Part shown: positions 1 to 7,471 of the stretch, one piece after another
Layout of the letters: each line of letters starts with the position of its first letter
Numbering within the stretch: position 1 is the first letter of the stretch
NCBI GenBank assembly: GCA_023659785.1
Contig: JAGXOR010000033.1
Coordinates: forward strand, 1 to 11,903
DNA: 11,903 nt
Source: Methanomicrobia archaeon LH_S13
Lineage (GTDB): Archaea > Halobacteriota > Syntropharchaeia > Alkanophagales > Methanospirareceae
Direction: 5' to 3'
Translations under genes and position numbers: made by a program
The notes under the pieces: model-generated
Databases searched by the model: none
What the model was told of the DNA's origin: nothing
The model's input: only the letters and a program-made list of their open reading frames with translations

Positions 1-46
1 GGCCTCTTGCTAACGAATGGCATAAAATCAGGTATGGAACCACCCC

Positions 47-54
47 TATATAAA
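47..54 (-). promoter_or_regulatory. TATA-like box for a possible leaderless gene leaving the left edge
   Basis: On the minus strand TTTATATA lies about 27 nt upstream of an ATG at 23-21, the usual archaeal TATA-to-start distance. The reading frame from that ATG is open to the window edge (MPFVSKR...). This would fit a leaderless transcript running out of the window. Only seven codons are visible, so the gene cannot be identified and could be chance in AT-rich DNA. Confidence 0.25.
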
Positions 55-116
55 TATTGCCGTATTATTTTGGAAACGCTGCCTAGGAGTAGTTCACACC
101 CATACTTATCACCAAT

Positions 117-138
117 CTTTTTATATAACAATTGTTAT
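117..138 (+). promoter_or_regulatory. TATA box plus palindromic operator, copy 1
   Basis: A TATA-like TTTATATA (120-127) overlaps a perfect 14-bp palindrome ATAACAATTGTTAT (125-138, extendable to 16 bp at 124-139). It lies about 50 nt upstream of the zinc-ribbon gene, where a bound repressor would block TBP or TFB. The whole 22-base block 117-138 recurs exactly at 8564-8585 in front of arsM, which is hard to ascribe to chance. The regulator is not in the window; ArsR- and MarR-type winged-helix proteins bind palindromes of this size, but the family is a guess. Confidence 0.6.
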
Positions 139-189
139 AATATAAAAATAGGTTAGGTTAGCTATTTAAAAACAAAGGAGGTAATTGCG

Positions 190-342
190 ATGTGTAGTGT
201 AGGTGGGGGCGACATCAATTTAGAAATAGAGAATATGGAAGTAACGAGATACAGGTGCAAGGACTGCGGAAACAAGTTTGACGGGATGGGAGAAAAAGTG
301 ATCTGCCCTTCATGCCAGTCGGAAAACGTTGTGAAAGCATAA
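190..342 (+). CDS. Small zinc-ribbon protein (50 aa)
   Basis: A 50-residue protein with two CxxC knuckles, CKDC at 23-26 and CPSC at 39-42, the spacing of a single zinc ribbon. The N-terminal 20 residues are acidic and carry one extra Cys at position 2. The start at 190 is fixed by a strong Shine-Dalgarno GGAGGT at 177-182 with 7 nt spacing; an internal ATG at 235 lacks one. It is the first gene after the palindromic operator and lies 78 nt upstream of the DUF2284 gene on the same strand, so the two are probably co-transcribed. Ribbons of this kind act in metal sensing, as redox-active thiol modules or as nucleic-acid adaptors, and the sequence does not choose between them. Family not recognised beyond the ribbon. 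Confidence 0.75.
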   Translation: MCSVGGGDINLEIENMEVTRYRCKDCGNKFDGMGEKVICPSCQSENVVKA

Positions 343-383
343 AAAAATCCGGTCCTTGAATAGCATAGCAACAGAGACTGGTG

Positions 384-401
384 CATGGCACAGTTGCCAT
401 G
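384..401. other. Perfect 7-bp hairpin between zinc-ribbon and DUF2284 genes
   Basis: CATGGCA (384-390) and TGCCATG (395-401) form a perfect 7-bp stem with a 4-nt loop CAGT, about 40 nt after the zinc-ribbon stop and 20 nt before the DUF2284 start. There is no T-run after it, so it is not a typical terminator. It could be an RNA processing or stability element or a second protein-binding palindrome. Confidence 0.3.
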
Positions 402-420
402 ATTAGCGGAGCAAACAAAG

Positions 421-918
421 ATGAGAAAGGATTTGGATGCTTTGGTAGAGGAATTGACGCATATTCATCCGGATTTTAAACTCATCTCCACCGAAAAAGT
501 GGAAGTAGGCGATTGGGTTCGTTGGAAATGCAGAGATGGATGTAACGCGTATGGTAAACATCTAGGCTGCCCGCCTTATGTCTCATCGCCGGAAGAAACG
601 AGGAAACTGATACGGTATAATGAGAAGGCGATAGTTGCGAGATTTGATGCTAAACCGAATCTCGAAGTCCAACCATCACATATACACCATTTCCTCTGGG
701 ATGCTATAAAAGAGTTGCACGACACGATGTTTGAATTCGAGCGGCATGCCTTCCTATCTGGATATTACAAAGCATTTGCAATGGGCGCACTTCCTTGCTC
801 CTATTGCAATGATTGCCTGCCTGAGAGAGCGGGTTTTGTTTTAGATCAAGCATCAAAGCGATTTTGTGAACACCCGCATAAAGTAAGTTTCTTTGGTAAA
901 GCTTTATTTCTTTTCTAA
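421..918 (+). CDS. DUF2284 predicted metal-binding protein, C-terminus shortened
   Basis: A 165-residue soluble protein with the DUF2284 signature: C37, C41 and YGKHLGCPPY (44-53), then a second Cys cluster, PCSYCNDC, near 125-132 and a last FCEHP. Such proteins are predicted metal or Fe-S binders found mostly in anaerobes; the biochemical role is unknown. Family members usually continue after the last Cys motif with a conserved RPSMEA-type tail and about 20 more residues. Here the chain switches to KVSFFGKALFLF and stops, so the tail is missing, and the convergent moaE gene ends only 9 nt further on. The start at 421 has GGAG at 408-411 as ribosome site. The gene follows the zinc-ribbon gene and probably shares its palindrome-controlled promoter, which links it to arsM by regulation. 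Confidence 0.8.
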   Translation: MRKDLDALVEELTHIHPDFKLISTEKVEVGDWVRWKCRDGCNAYGKHLGCPPYVSSPEETRKLIRYNEKAIVARFDAKPNLEVQPSHIHHFLWDAIKELHDTMFEFERHAFLSGYYKAFAMGALPCSYCNDCLPERAGFVLDQASKRFCEHPHKVSFFGKALFLF

Positions 919-926
919 AGAAAGGT

Positions 927-1289
927 TTATTTCAAATCCTTCTTCCATATAGGCACCTTCTTCTTCAATTCATCTATCAGATATTCACAAGCCCTGAAGG
1001 CATCCTTCCGGTGCTTTGCTCCCACTAGAATGACAACGATGTTCTCACCTACTTTCAACGAACCTTCTCGATGAACTATTTCCACCGCTTCGATGTCAAA
1101 CTTTTCTAAAGCATCTCGCTTCAGTTTCTTTAACTCTTCCTCCGCCATTTCTCTATATACTTCCACTTCTACCCCTTTTATCTCACCTTCTTCTCTTACC
1201 ACGCCCAAAAAAGTCACGATAGCGCCTATCTCTGGCTTTTTCATCTTCCTTATGAGTTCATCAATTGAGAAATCATCTCTCGCAATCAT
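927..1289 (-). CDS. moaE: Molybdopterin synthase catalytic subunit MoaE
   Basis: MoaE carries out dithiolene formation: it transfers sulfur from the MoaD C-terminal thiocarboxylate to precursor Z (cPMP) to give molybdopterin in the cytosol. The family fingerprint is clear: GAIVTFLGVVRE with the substrate-binding Arg, then AKHRKDAFRACEYLIDEL, and the C-terminal LKKKVPIWKK holding the two catalytic lysines. From this start it is 120 residues, slightly short for the family but complete at both ends. I chose the ATG at 1289 over the upstream GTG at 1304 because GGAGG lies 8 nt before it. That site is built from the two Gly codons ending moaD. Last gene of the minus-strand run; its product would serve cofactor supply to FwdB-type enzymes. 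Confidence 0.9.
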   Translation of the reverse strand: MIARDDFSIDELIRKMKKPEIGAIVTFLGVVREEGEIKGVEVEVYREMAEEELKKLKRDALEKFDIEAVEIVHREGSLKVGENIVVILVGAKHRKDAFRACEYLIDELKKKVPIWKKDLK

Positions 1290-1293
1290 TTTC

Positions 1294-1407
1294 TCAGCCT
1301 CCACTCACCGGAGGAAAAACAGCAACTTCATCGTTGTCTTTTAGTTTCTTATTTAGAGAGGCATATTTATGATTCCACGATACTATTAACTTATCTGTAT
1401 TAGGCAT
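1294..1407 (-). CDS. moaD: Miniature MoaD-like sulfur carrier (37 aa)
   Basis: A short frame directly between thiI and moaE encodes LIVSWNHKYASLNKKL followed by KDNDEVAVFPPVSGG and a stop. This matches the C-terminal half of MoaD: the VAVN-like strand, the LKDGDEVA turn and the FPPVSGG tail whose last Gly is thiocarboxylated and inserted into MoaE. MoaD is normally about 80 residues, so the N-terminal half of the beta-grasp fold is absent. A ribosome site GAGGTGA (1420-1414) sits 6 nt before the ATG at 1407 and 3 nt before one at 1410, so I prefer 1407. The gene starts 11 nt after the thiI stop and ends 4 nt before moaE. It may be a deletion derivative (remnant) or a minimal tail donor; 37 residues are unlikely to fold as a full ubiquitin-like domain. 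Confidence 0.7.
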   Translation of the reverse strand: MPNTDKLIVSWNHKYASLNKKLKDNDEVAVFPPVSGG

Positions 1408-1418
1408 CATTTATCACC

Positions 1419-2519
1419 TCATAGTACCAGGATAAGTTCCTTCTCAATTTCCAGCACTTTTTCGAGCTTTGCTTTTGTCACTGGCTTCTTAGGAACGGCT
1501 GAGCAACTGCTTGCTGGGAGGATTGAGGCGTCAAACGTCCCAATTTCTTGTGCTATTCTCTCTATCTCCACCTTATCAAAACCTATTAAAGGGCGGTAAA
1601 CAGGAAGGGAGCATGCATCATCCAGGACGAGAAGGTTATCGAGTGTTTGAGATGCTACCTGACCCAAAGATTCACCTGTGACGATTCCTTTTGCCCCCTC
1701 TTCCTTTGCTATGCACTCCGCAACTCTGTACATATGACGCTTGCAGAGAATGCATGTATAGTTTTCAATCCCAGCGCTCTTCAAAGCCTCTTTTGCACGT
1801 TCCAAAAACGTATCTTTCACCACTTTGATCTCAAAATCGGGTTGATATTCTTTCAAGATGTTAGCAACTCTTTTCGCACGGTTCAACATGCTTTTATCTG
1901 AGAAGGGAGAGATGTCAAAGTAGATGGGATTTATTTTACAACCTCGTTTCATCATAAGCCATGCTGCAACAGGCGAGTCTATACCACCAGAGAATAGAGC
2001 AACAAGTTTTCCCTCAACTCCTAAAGGTATCCCTCCAACTCCTTTAATCACTTCATCAAATAAATAGCAATCTTCATTCCGAATCTCCACAAAAATCGTC
2101 TTCTCCGAAGACTCTAAATCCACTTCAAGGCCTTTGAATTTATTTAAAATCAAATCTCCGAGTTCTGCTGCCTTCTGCTGTGATGTGAAATCGTGACTAC
2201 CGACTCTTTTAACACGAACAGCGAAAGTTCTCGCCTTATCTATTTCTATTTCATCGCAAAAGTCTAAGCTAAAAGAATTGAGATTTTCAAGTGTGCAGTA
2301 CTCACACTCAGAAAAAGAAACACCCCCAAAGACTCTCTTCAACTTCTCTGGATCCACCGCACCTTCTAACCAGATTCTTCCTCTTCCCCGTTCCCTTCTC
2401 ACCCGGCATTCCGGCAGAACTTCTCTTATGTTGGAGATAAGAGCGTTCTCCCAACGCCTACGCACGGGCTCGGACTTTAAAAATATCTTTGAATATCTCA
2501 CAAGGTACATCTTGGTCAT
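1419..2519 (-). CDS. thiI: tRNA 4-thiouridine synthase ThiI (archaeal type)
   Basis: ThiI adenylates U8 of tRNA and inserts sulfur to give s4U. The 366-residue chain has an N-terminal ferredoxin-like region, a THUMP domain (about 60-165), then the PP-loop pyrophosphatase domain with SGGIDS at 177-182. A CxxC pair (C256, C259, in CILCKRH) corresponds to the cysteines that archaeal ThiI uses in place of the bacterial rhodanese domain, which is absent here. GESLGQVASQTLDNL (282-296) and CSAVPKKP (339-346) are also typical. No breaks are seen. The ATG at 2519 overlaps the stop of the 82-aa ORF as ATGA, arguing for translational coupling and for this start. Persulfide could come from the cysteine desulfurase at 9885 or directly from sulfide. 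Confidence 0.93.
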   Translation of the reverse strand: MTKMYLVRYSKIFLKSEPVRRRWENALISNIREVLPECRVRRERGRGRIWLEGAVDPEKLKRVFGGVSFSECEYCTLENLNSFSLDFCDEIEIDKARTFAVRVKRVGSHDFTSQQKAAELGDLILNKFKGLEVDLESSEKTIFVEIRNEDCYLFDEVIKGVGGIPLGVEGKLVALFSGGIDSPVAAWLMMKRGCKINPIYFDISPFSDKSMLNRAKRVANILKEYQPDFEIKVVKDTFLERAKEALKSAGIENYTCILCKRHMYRVAECIAKEEGAKGIVTGESLGQVASQTLDNLLVLDDACSLPVYRPLIGFDKVEIERIAQEIGTFDASILPASSCSAVPKKPVTKAKLEKVLEIEKELILVL

Positions 2520-2764
2520 TCTTCAACTCTAATCCCATATTTCTCTGCGATCTCCTTAAATACATCCGCAAGATACTTAATCTGATCCCATTTCAACCCG
2601 TATGTATTCAGCTTAAACTCCCTCGTCGCTCCCGGAAATATCCCAGTAATCTTCCGCTTCGTGAGCTCATCGTAAAGGAAATAGCCCTTTCTTTTGTGCG
2701 TTTTTGCAATCCTATCGAATGAATCTTTTGTATCCGCCTTTGTCAATGTATGCTTCCTCGGCAT
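2516..2764 (-). CDS. Unrecognised 82-aa protein between ncsA and thiI
   Basis: A basic, soluble 82-residue protein. The first 27 residues are Lys/Arg/Thr-rich; the rest (GYFLYDELTKRKITGIF... to EKYGIRVEE) has a compact alternating pattern ending in an amphipathic helix around ADVFKEIAEKYG. No Cys, no membrane segment and no motif I recognise. It overlaps thiI by ATGA, so it is probably really translated. The start at 2764 lacks a clear ribosome site. The 65 nt between the ncsA end and this start can be read in another frame from an ATG at 2833 as a short open stretch (MIQKIYKAIF...), so the true N-terminus may have been lost to a frameshift as in the neighbouring genes. Function unknown; context suggests tRNA thiolation or RNA. 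Confidence 0.5.
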   Translation of the reverse strand: MPRKHTLTKADTKDSFDRIAKTHKRKGYFLYDELTKRKITGIFPGATREFKLNTYGLKWDQIKYLADVFKEIAEKYGIRVEE

Positions 2765-2828
2765 CTCTGATGAAACCTTATTACCCTCATGTCTTCAAGG
2801 CAAAATATCGCTTTGTATATTTTTTGTA

Positions 2829-3668
2829 TCATTTCAACCCTCCCAATAACGCGCAAGCCTTACACACATCTTCCATATAGGGCTCTCCACAGATCTTGCA
2901 CATCGAAAGATCAACCAACCTGTGGATAGCTACCTTTTATCACATCCGAGAGTTTCTCAGAACCCCTCACAATCGAGTACTTTGTGCCCGGATGCTTATT
3001 CTCAAATTCGTTCAACATATCCCGTATATGTGAACGCAAAGATAAATGTGCATAAGGGCATTCCCTTGAATCCATATACAACCCCTTTATAACGCCATAC
3101 AAGGGAACCTCTCTCTCGGGAATCTCTCTAAGCGGTTTCACCCTCGGAACAAATCCCTTTTGAACCCTGCTCGGTATAAATCTCGCCAATCTTCCAATAT
3201 CCCCTCTTAGATAGTTCATCATTATTGATTGTGCCTCGTTATCTAAATCGTGCCTGGTTGCAACTTTTGTTGCTGAAAGATATTTTGCAGTCCTGTTCAG
3301 GATGCTCTTTCTGAACACGCCGCAAAAAGTGCAGGGAGCTTGTTCTTTCCCGATAGCGATTTCATCCAGACTAATATCATATTCTTCTTTAAATGAAAAG
3401 ATATGGTGTTCGATTTTAAGTTCTTTCGTTATTTTTCGTGCCGATTTTATTATATCTCATTTAGAAGATATAAGAGCACGGTGCTATCCTTGCCGCCACT
3501 GACTGCGACAGCGATTCTGTCATTTTTCTTCACCATCGAATATTTCCTCATCGTTCGCTTCACCTTCCGCTCCACATCTTCCGCGAAGTGTTTTTCACAG
3601 AGATGCATGCCCGAATATCGCTGAAATATGATTGCTTGGGCTTTGCATTTATTACATGTTGTCACCAT
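2829..3668 (-). pseudogene. ncsA: tRNA 2-thiolation protein NcsA/TtuA (Ncs6 family), broken
   Basis: NcsA/TtuA-type enzymes adenylate tRNA U34 (or U54) and insert sulfur. The start at 3668 has GAGGG 5 nt upstream. Piece 1 (3668-3450) has the N-terminal zinc ribbon (CNKC ... LCEKHF) and PP-loop SGGKDS. Piece 2 (about 3456-2911, shifted frame) carries CTFCGVFRK, TRHDLDNEAQSIMMNYLRGD and SRECPYA, i.e. the three catalytic or Fe-S cysteines. Piece 3 (to 2829, another frame) is the C-terminal ribbon CKICGEP ... CKAC. Break 1 near 3456 also removes the roughly 25-30 residues that normally follow LLYLL, so it is a deletion, not just a frameshift. Break 2 is a perfect 4-bp tandem duplication at 2913-2920; removing one copy restores YPQVDLSMCKICGEP. 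With two independent lesions it is most likely a pseudogene. Confidence 0.85.
2913..2920 (-). repeat. 4-bp tandem duplication (GGTT x2) frameshifting ncsA
   Basis: On the minus strand GGTT is repeated twice without spacer. With both copies the frame ends at the TGA at 2913-2911; with one copy the frame continues into the C-terminal zinc ribbon. Seen directly. Confidence 0.8.
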
Positions 3669-3695
3669 TTTTACCCTCTGCTTCAACCACCACCA

Positions 3696-3779
3696 CTAAG
3701 CCTGAAAAGCCCTATTTATTTTATCATCATTTGTTACTGTCTCATCTTTTGAAACGAGTTTGTTATTTTTTATTTTCAT
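3696..3779 (-). CDS. Possible 27-aa peptide between the homocysteine gene and ncsA
   Basis: The ATG at 3779 overlaps the stop of the homocysteine-biosynthesis gene as ATGA, and the frame runs 27 codons (MKIKNNKLVSKDETVTNDDK... to FQA). It is AT-rich and Lys/Asn/Asp-rich with no motif. In relatives a small NIL/ferredoxin-type protein often follows the homocysteine gene, but this peptide does not resemble its Cys motifs. It could be a chance frame or the start of a lost gene. Confidence 0.2.
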   Translation of the reverse strand: MKIKNNKLVSKDETVTNDDKINRAFQA

Positions 3780-5280
3780 GCTCTTCTCCTCCCTCTCCTC
3801 CCTACCAACCTGCTTATGCTATCGCTTGTTACCATACCAATGACTTTTCTATCCCTCTCTATGACGGGCAGTGCAGAGATGTTGTATTTCTCCAACTTCC
3901 GGACCACTAACTCCAGAGGGTCTTCTGAATCAGCAGTTAATACCCTCCTCGTCATTATTTCCTCCAATCGCCTGTATCTCTTTGCCACTGCTTTTGAGAT
4001 GTCCCATGCTGTTACGATTCCCACCAGCTTCTCGCCATCAGATATGATTGGTAGATGCGTAAATTGCCCTTTCATGATTACATTTACCGCTTCTTCAATC
4101 GTAGCATCCTCTTTTATCGTGATGACCTCTTCTTCGCTTATCATCACGTCTTTTACCAACGGAAGCTCCTTTATCTGTTTCATCGGCTTAAAAACAGTAT
4201 CTCTTCTCAGCCTTTCAACTGGTTGAGATATCATAAACTCTCCCCTTTCTATCCACGCTTTCAACTCCTCTGCCACTTTCTTCGCCATGAAGTAGCTTGA
4301 AAGCGGTGCGGTTCTCACTTCTTTGCTATTTAGCTCGATATTTCCGGATTTAAGCTCTTTATATGAAACTTTCCTTAATACCGGTCTCTCTCTCCTTGCA
4401 ACACCATAGTCGAGCACATTCGTTACAATATCATCATCGCTTACTCCGGTCCTTAGCGCTATCTCCTCATCCAATATTGGAATGGGTATTCCGATGCCAA
4501 CGTATAACGTCGTGCCATATTTGTGAAAAATAGCAGCCCTTGAAAAATCCGTGCTCATCTCTTTTAGATTCCCTTTCATCATCAATGTCCCGAGGTTATT
4601 TTTAGGATTATGCTGCGTACCTTCGCCTATGATATACCCCTTAGCACCGCAGAGGAATATTCTCGTTCCTATCCCTATCGTCTCAAAAAGTGGGTCATTA
4701 AACAAAGGTGAGAGTTCTCCAGCGCCGCAGTATGTCGCATTTCCATGGTGGGGTAGAAGCATACCCATATATGTATATAAAGTGTGGTCTGTTGAGTTCG
4801 TTGCCACGTTATACCGCTGATATGCATTTCTCGGATTTATCATGATTGCCTGATTCAAATCTTCGATGTTAATCGTTGTCTCTATTTCTTTCCGAGGATA
4901 GCAATCCGTGCCGTATGCAAGAGCTCGGACCTCTACCGGCTTCCCAGACGCAAAATCTTCTATCACGTGAGCGCCACCATACTCCCTGACAATTGCGCTG
5001 CCCCAATGTAAGCGTCTGCCGCCGCAATCCCAGTGTAAGCCTCGACATCATTTAACCATATCCTTTTCATCTTTATCGGTGGGTCCGCATGACCGAGGTT
5101 CATGAAGACGCCAGAGGAGCACATTGCGCCAAATGTTCCCGTCGTAACAACATCCACCTCTTTTGCGGCTTCTTCCGGTCCCAATTCCTTCACGATCTCT
5201 GACATCTTATCCGCGGTTACGACCCTCACGCTTCCATCCTTTATCCTTTCGTTTATTTCAGAGACTGTTTTTTCGACCAT
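3776..5280 (-). pseudogene. Homocysteine-biosynthesis protein (DUF39/HcyBio) with CBS pair, frameshifted
   Basis: In methanogens this family makes homocysteine from aspartate semialdehyde and sulfide. The first piece (5280-4963) includes TTGTFGAMCSSG with Cys54, NLGHADPPIKM and LNDVEAYTGIAAADAYIGA. The second (from about 4990 to 3776) starts REYGGAHVIEDF and includes AYGTDCYPRKE, the second conserved Cys region, RNAYQRYNVATNSTDHTLYTYMG and GEGTQHNPKNN. It ends with two CBS domains (from about PLVKDVMISEE to the Arg-rich end). The frames differ by one base at about 4985-4995. One extra G in the GGGAG run would fuse them as AAQLSGEYGGAHV, but the linker looks a few residues short, so a small deletion is also possible. 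Everything else appears full length, so an assembly error here cannot be excluded. The start overlaps the end of fwdB by 23 nt. Confidence 0.85.
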
Positions 5281-5840
5281 CGCCCATCATCTCCTCCATT
5301 GACCTTATCTCTTCTCGTTTTTCTCTTAACGCCCTCACTTCCTCCAGTATCCCCTTCATTATCTCTCCATCCACCATGTATTCCGTTTCTACTAACTTCC
5401 GCAGTCTTAAAGGGATATTGTCCATCCTATAAACGCAGCCCTCCGCTTCTATTCCGCTTATCGCAGATAGAATAAAAATATCTGCAAATTCGGTCGTTAG
5501 GTTCGCGTAAGGGTCTACCTGAATAACAGGAATCTTAGATAGGTGTCTTATTGACTCGCCCGGAAAATGCGCTCCTGGGTCAGTAGCAATAAATAGCGCA
5601 GCATCACACTCGCGCCTCACTAAAAGGTCCGTAGACGACGTCTCTCCCGGGTTATACCACGCATAGCCTCTGGATAAGTCAACGGCAAATGGATACCCCG
5701 TTTCCCACGTGCATACTTGATTGAATCCATTTACATTGTAATGACCCCTCATGGGCATTATACTAAACTTGGTGTGTGTATGTGCTGCTCTCGTCGTCTG
5801 TATTGCATTTACGATGTTGTTGTGCCTTCCTCCAGTCTGC

Positions 5841-5850
5841 GTCACGTCAC
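5841..5850 (-). repeat. 5-bp tandem duplication (GTGAC x2) frameshifting fwdB
   Basis: Minus-strand GTGACGTGAC is a perfect tandem pair. Removing one unit joins FFGRGVT to QTGGRHNN in one frame, matching the family FFG-LTQT-GKH region. Seen directly; the effect follows from translation. Confidence 0.85.
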
Positions 5851-6470
5851 ACCCCTACCGAAGAATATCATTCCGAATTTCGCTTCTTTCATCATCATCA
5901 TCCTCACGGTCTCTAATAAGTCCTTCTTTGACACATCACCTACCTTGTCCGACACTACGTCCTCATGCCCATATAGAATAGCCCTTAACGCAGAGAATAC
6001 CAGATAATCTTTCCCTTGTTCTATCTGCAAGAACACGTCCGCCATCTTCGCCGTCTTCGTCTCCCTTACATCCGCCACGACAAGTTTCTTCTCCTTTTTG
6101 CCTTCTACTGTCCAATACCCCTTTGAAATATACGAGTATCGCTTCATATGGTTGGCATGCGCAGCGGCGGGATTCGCACCCCAGTATATCACAAAGTCCG
6201 CACGGTTTTTTACCCCCCAAGCGTGCAAGAAGGCAGACCAACGTCCTGAATCGCCAGCACTGAAGGTGCGTGACAGAGCGAAGCCGTATTATCTATAACC
6301 GCACCTATCTCCTCTGCAAGCTCTACTCCTACTTTATCCGCCTCATAGACCGTAGAACTCCACCCGTACAAAAGCGGTCTTCTCGCAGCCGCCAGTATCT
6401 CCGCCGCCTTCTTTATCGCATCGTCGTAAGAGCATTCCTTAAGCTCACCATTCTCTCTTATCGCCGGACT

Positions 6471-6480
6471 TTTTATTTTA
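6471..6480 (-). repeat. 5-bp tandem duplication (TAAAA x2) frameshifting fwdB
   Basis: Minus-strand TAAAATAAAA is a perfect tandem pair that creates an in-frame TAA. Removing one unit restores GKSKLMGHGR followed by IKSPAIREN. Confidence 0.8.
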
Positions 6481-6674
6481 TTCTTCCATGCCCCATTAGC
6501 TTGCTCTTTCCCACTGCACATGCGCCCCTTACCTTCTTCACTTCGTTCTTCTCTACTTCCACTACTCTGTCATCGCATACACACCCACACAACGGACATA
6601 CAACATCCGTAATTTCTACCTTTTTTCTTATTCCCTCCTTTTTTATTCCTTATATCTCCTCAACAGTTCTTCTC

Positions 6675-7467
6675 TCACCTCAACACCCCCTCTAAAATTA
6701 TCTCAGCCGCCTTCTTTCCCGATAATAACATACCACCAAATATCGCCACCCATCCTCGGTGAGCCGAAGACTGTATTAGCCGCCATCCCAGCAACAAATA
6801 AGCCTGAATAAATCTCCTTCGTGTTTCCAAGAATTGCTCTTTCACCAATTTCAGACCACATCGGCTTCTCGCCAATCACTTCTCCTGTTTCAGTCGCCAG
6901 TTTAGGACCGATCTTATTGCATACGATCCTGCAGACCTCGCAATCGTGTCCTGTTGCATCTACCACGACTTTTGCTCTTATCGTTAGTGGGTCAACATGA
7001 AGATTTGCAAGCCCTACGGCACTCCAATTCAAAACAAGCCCATGTATCCTATCACCTTCTCTTATCATCACATCCTCGACACTTATCAGGTTAAATATTC
7101 GAGTGCCTGCCCTTATCGTCTTGGAAGCAATCGTTGAAACCGTTTCCACGGCATCTGAAACCCAGTAACATTCTTCGTATTTCTGTGAGGGAACGTCAAA
7201 CACTTCTAATATCTCCCTTCCTGCATCTTGCATAACGATACGAGGAAACATCATCCCCCCACCCCACATCCCGCCACCAACGCTGAGTTTTCGCTCAAAG
7301 ATCACTGTCTTCACACCTTTTTTCGCGAGATAATATCCCGCAGTCAAGCCAGCAGGACCTGCTCCTACGATAGCAACTTCTGTTTCGGTTGCATCAAGCA
7401 AATCCTTCATGTATGTTTCGATTATCGCCTTCGAGATTTTTACCTCGTCTATCTCTGTTATTTCCAT
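6675..7467 (-). pseudogene. thi4: Thi4-type thiazole synthase, frameshifted near its end
   Basis: Thi4 makes the thiamin thiazole precursor; archaeal forms can use free sulfide. The 7467-6703 frame has the FAD/NAD-binding VGAGPAGLTAGYYLAKKG (34-51), GGGMWGGGMMFPRIV (64-78) and VVDATGHD (168-175), ending GSPRMGGDIWW and a wrong tail. The expected tail (AIFGGMLLSGKKAAEIILEG) lies in the next frame and ends at 6675. One extra base at about 6743-6750 explains this; removing it gives GSPRMGAIFGGML. Three cysteines (C176, C179, C183) follow TGHD, near where eukaryotic Thi4 carries its sacrificial Cys. Only about 20 C-terminal residues are affected, so assembly error is a real alternative. It is the most upstream gene of the long minus-strand run, 50 nt before fwdB. 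Confidence 0.85.
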
Positions 7468-7471
7468 CCTT

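Larger units (their letters stand above)
5258..6625 (-). pseudogene. fwdB: Formylmethanofuran dehydrogenase subunit B (FwdB/FmdB), multiply frameshifted
   Basis: FwdB is the molybdo/tungstopterin catalytic subunit that converts CO2 and methanofuran to formylmethanofuran, or the reverse in methane/alkane oxidisers. Pieced together it is about full family length. It has the N-terminal 4Fe-4S motif CPLCGCVCDD ... GAC, QDVGLPSCT with the Cys expected to ligate Mo/W, VKNRADFVIYWGANP, MPMRGHYNVNGFNQ and TDPGAHFPGESIRHL. It is split into four frames. A TAAAA tandem duplication (6471-6480) interrupts HGR/IKSPAIR. A base is missing in or near the run of six G at 6213-6218 (TLGG/VKNRAD). A GTGAC tandem duplication (5841-5850) interrupts FFGRGVT/QTGGRH. 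No in-frame ATG, GTG or TTG follows the good ribosome site GGAGGG (6638-6633), so the start may also be lost. Confidence 0.88.

Noticed and set aside
907..923. Terminator hairpin between DUF2284 and moaE
   Set aside because: Stem is 7 A/T-rich pairs overlapping the stop codon, too weak to call; no T-run of note.
6213..6218. Programmed frameshifting at the run of six G in fwdB
   Set aside because: Possible in principle, but the other fwdB breaks are plain duplications that programmed shifting would not fix, so a simple indel is more likely.
5963..6241. 92-aa minus-strand frame overlapping fwdB
   Set aside because: Shadow frame; the fwdB motifs lie in the overlapping frame and this one has no family-like features.
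6270..6695. 141-aa plus-strand open frame
   Set aside because: Antisense to the start of fwdB and the end of thi4, with a low-complexity Ser/Thr/Leu composition typical of antisense translation.
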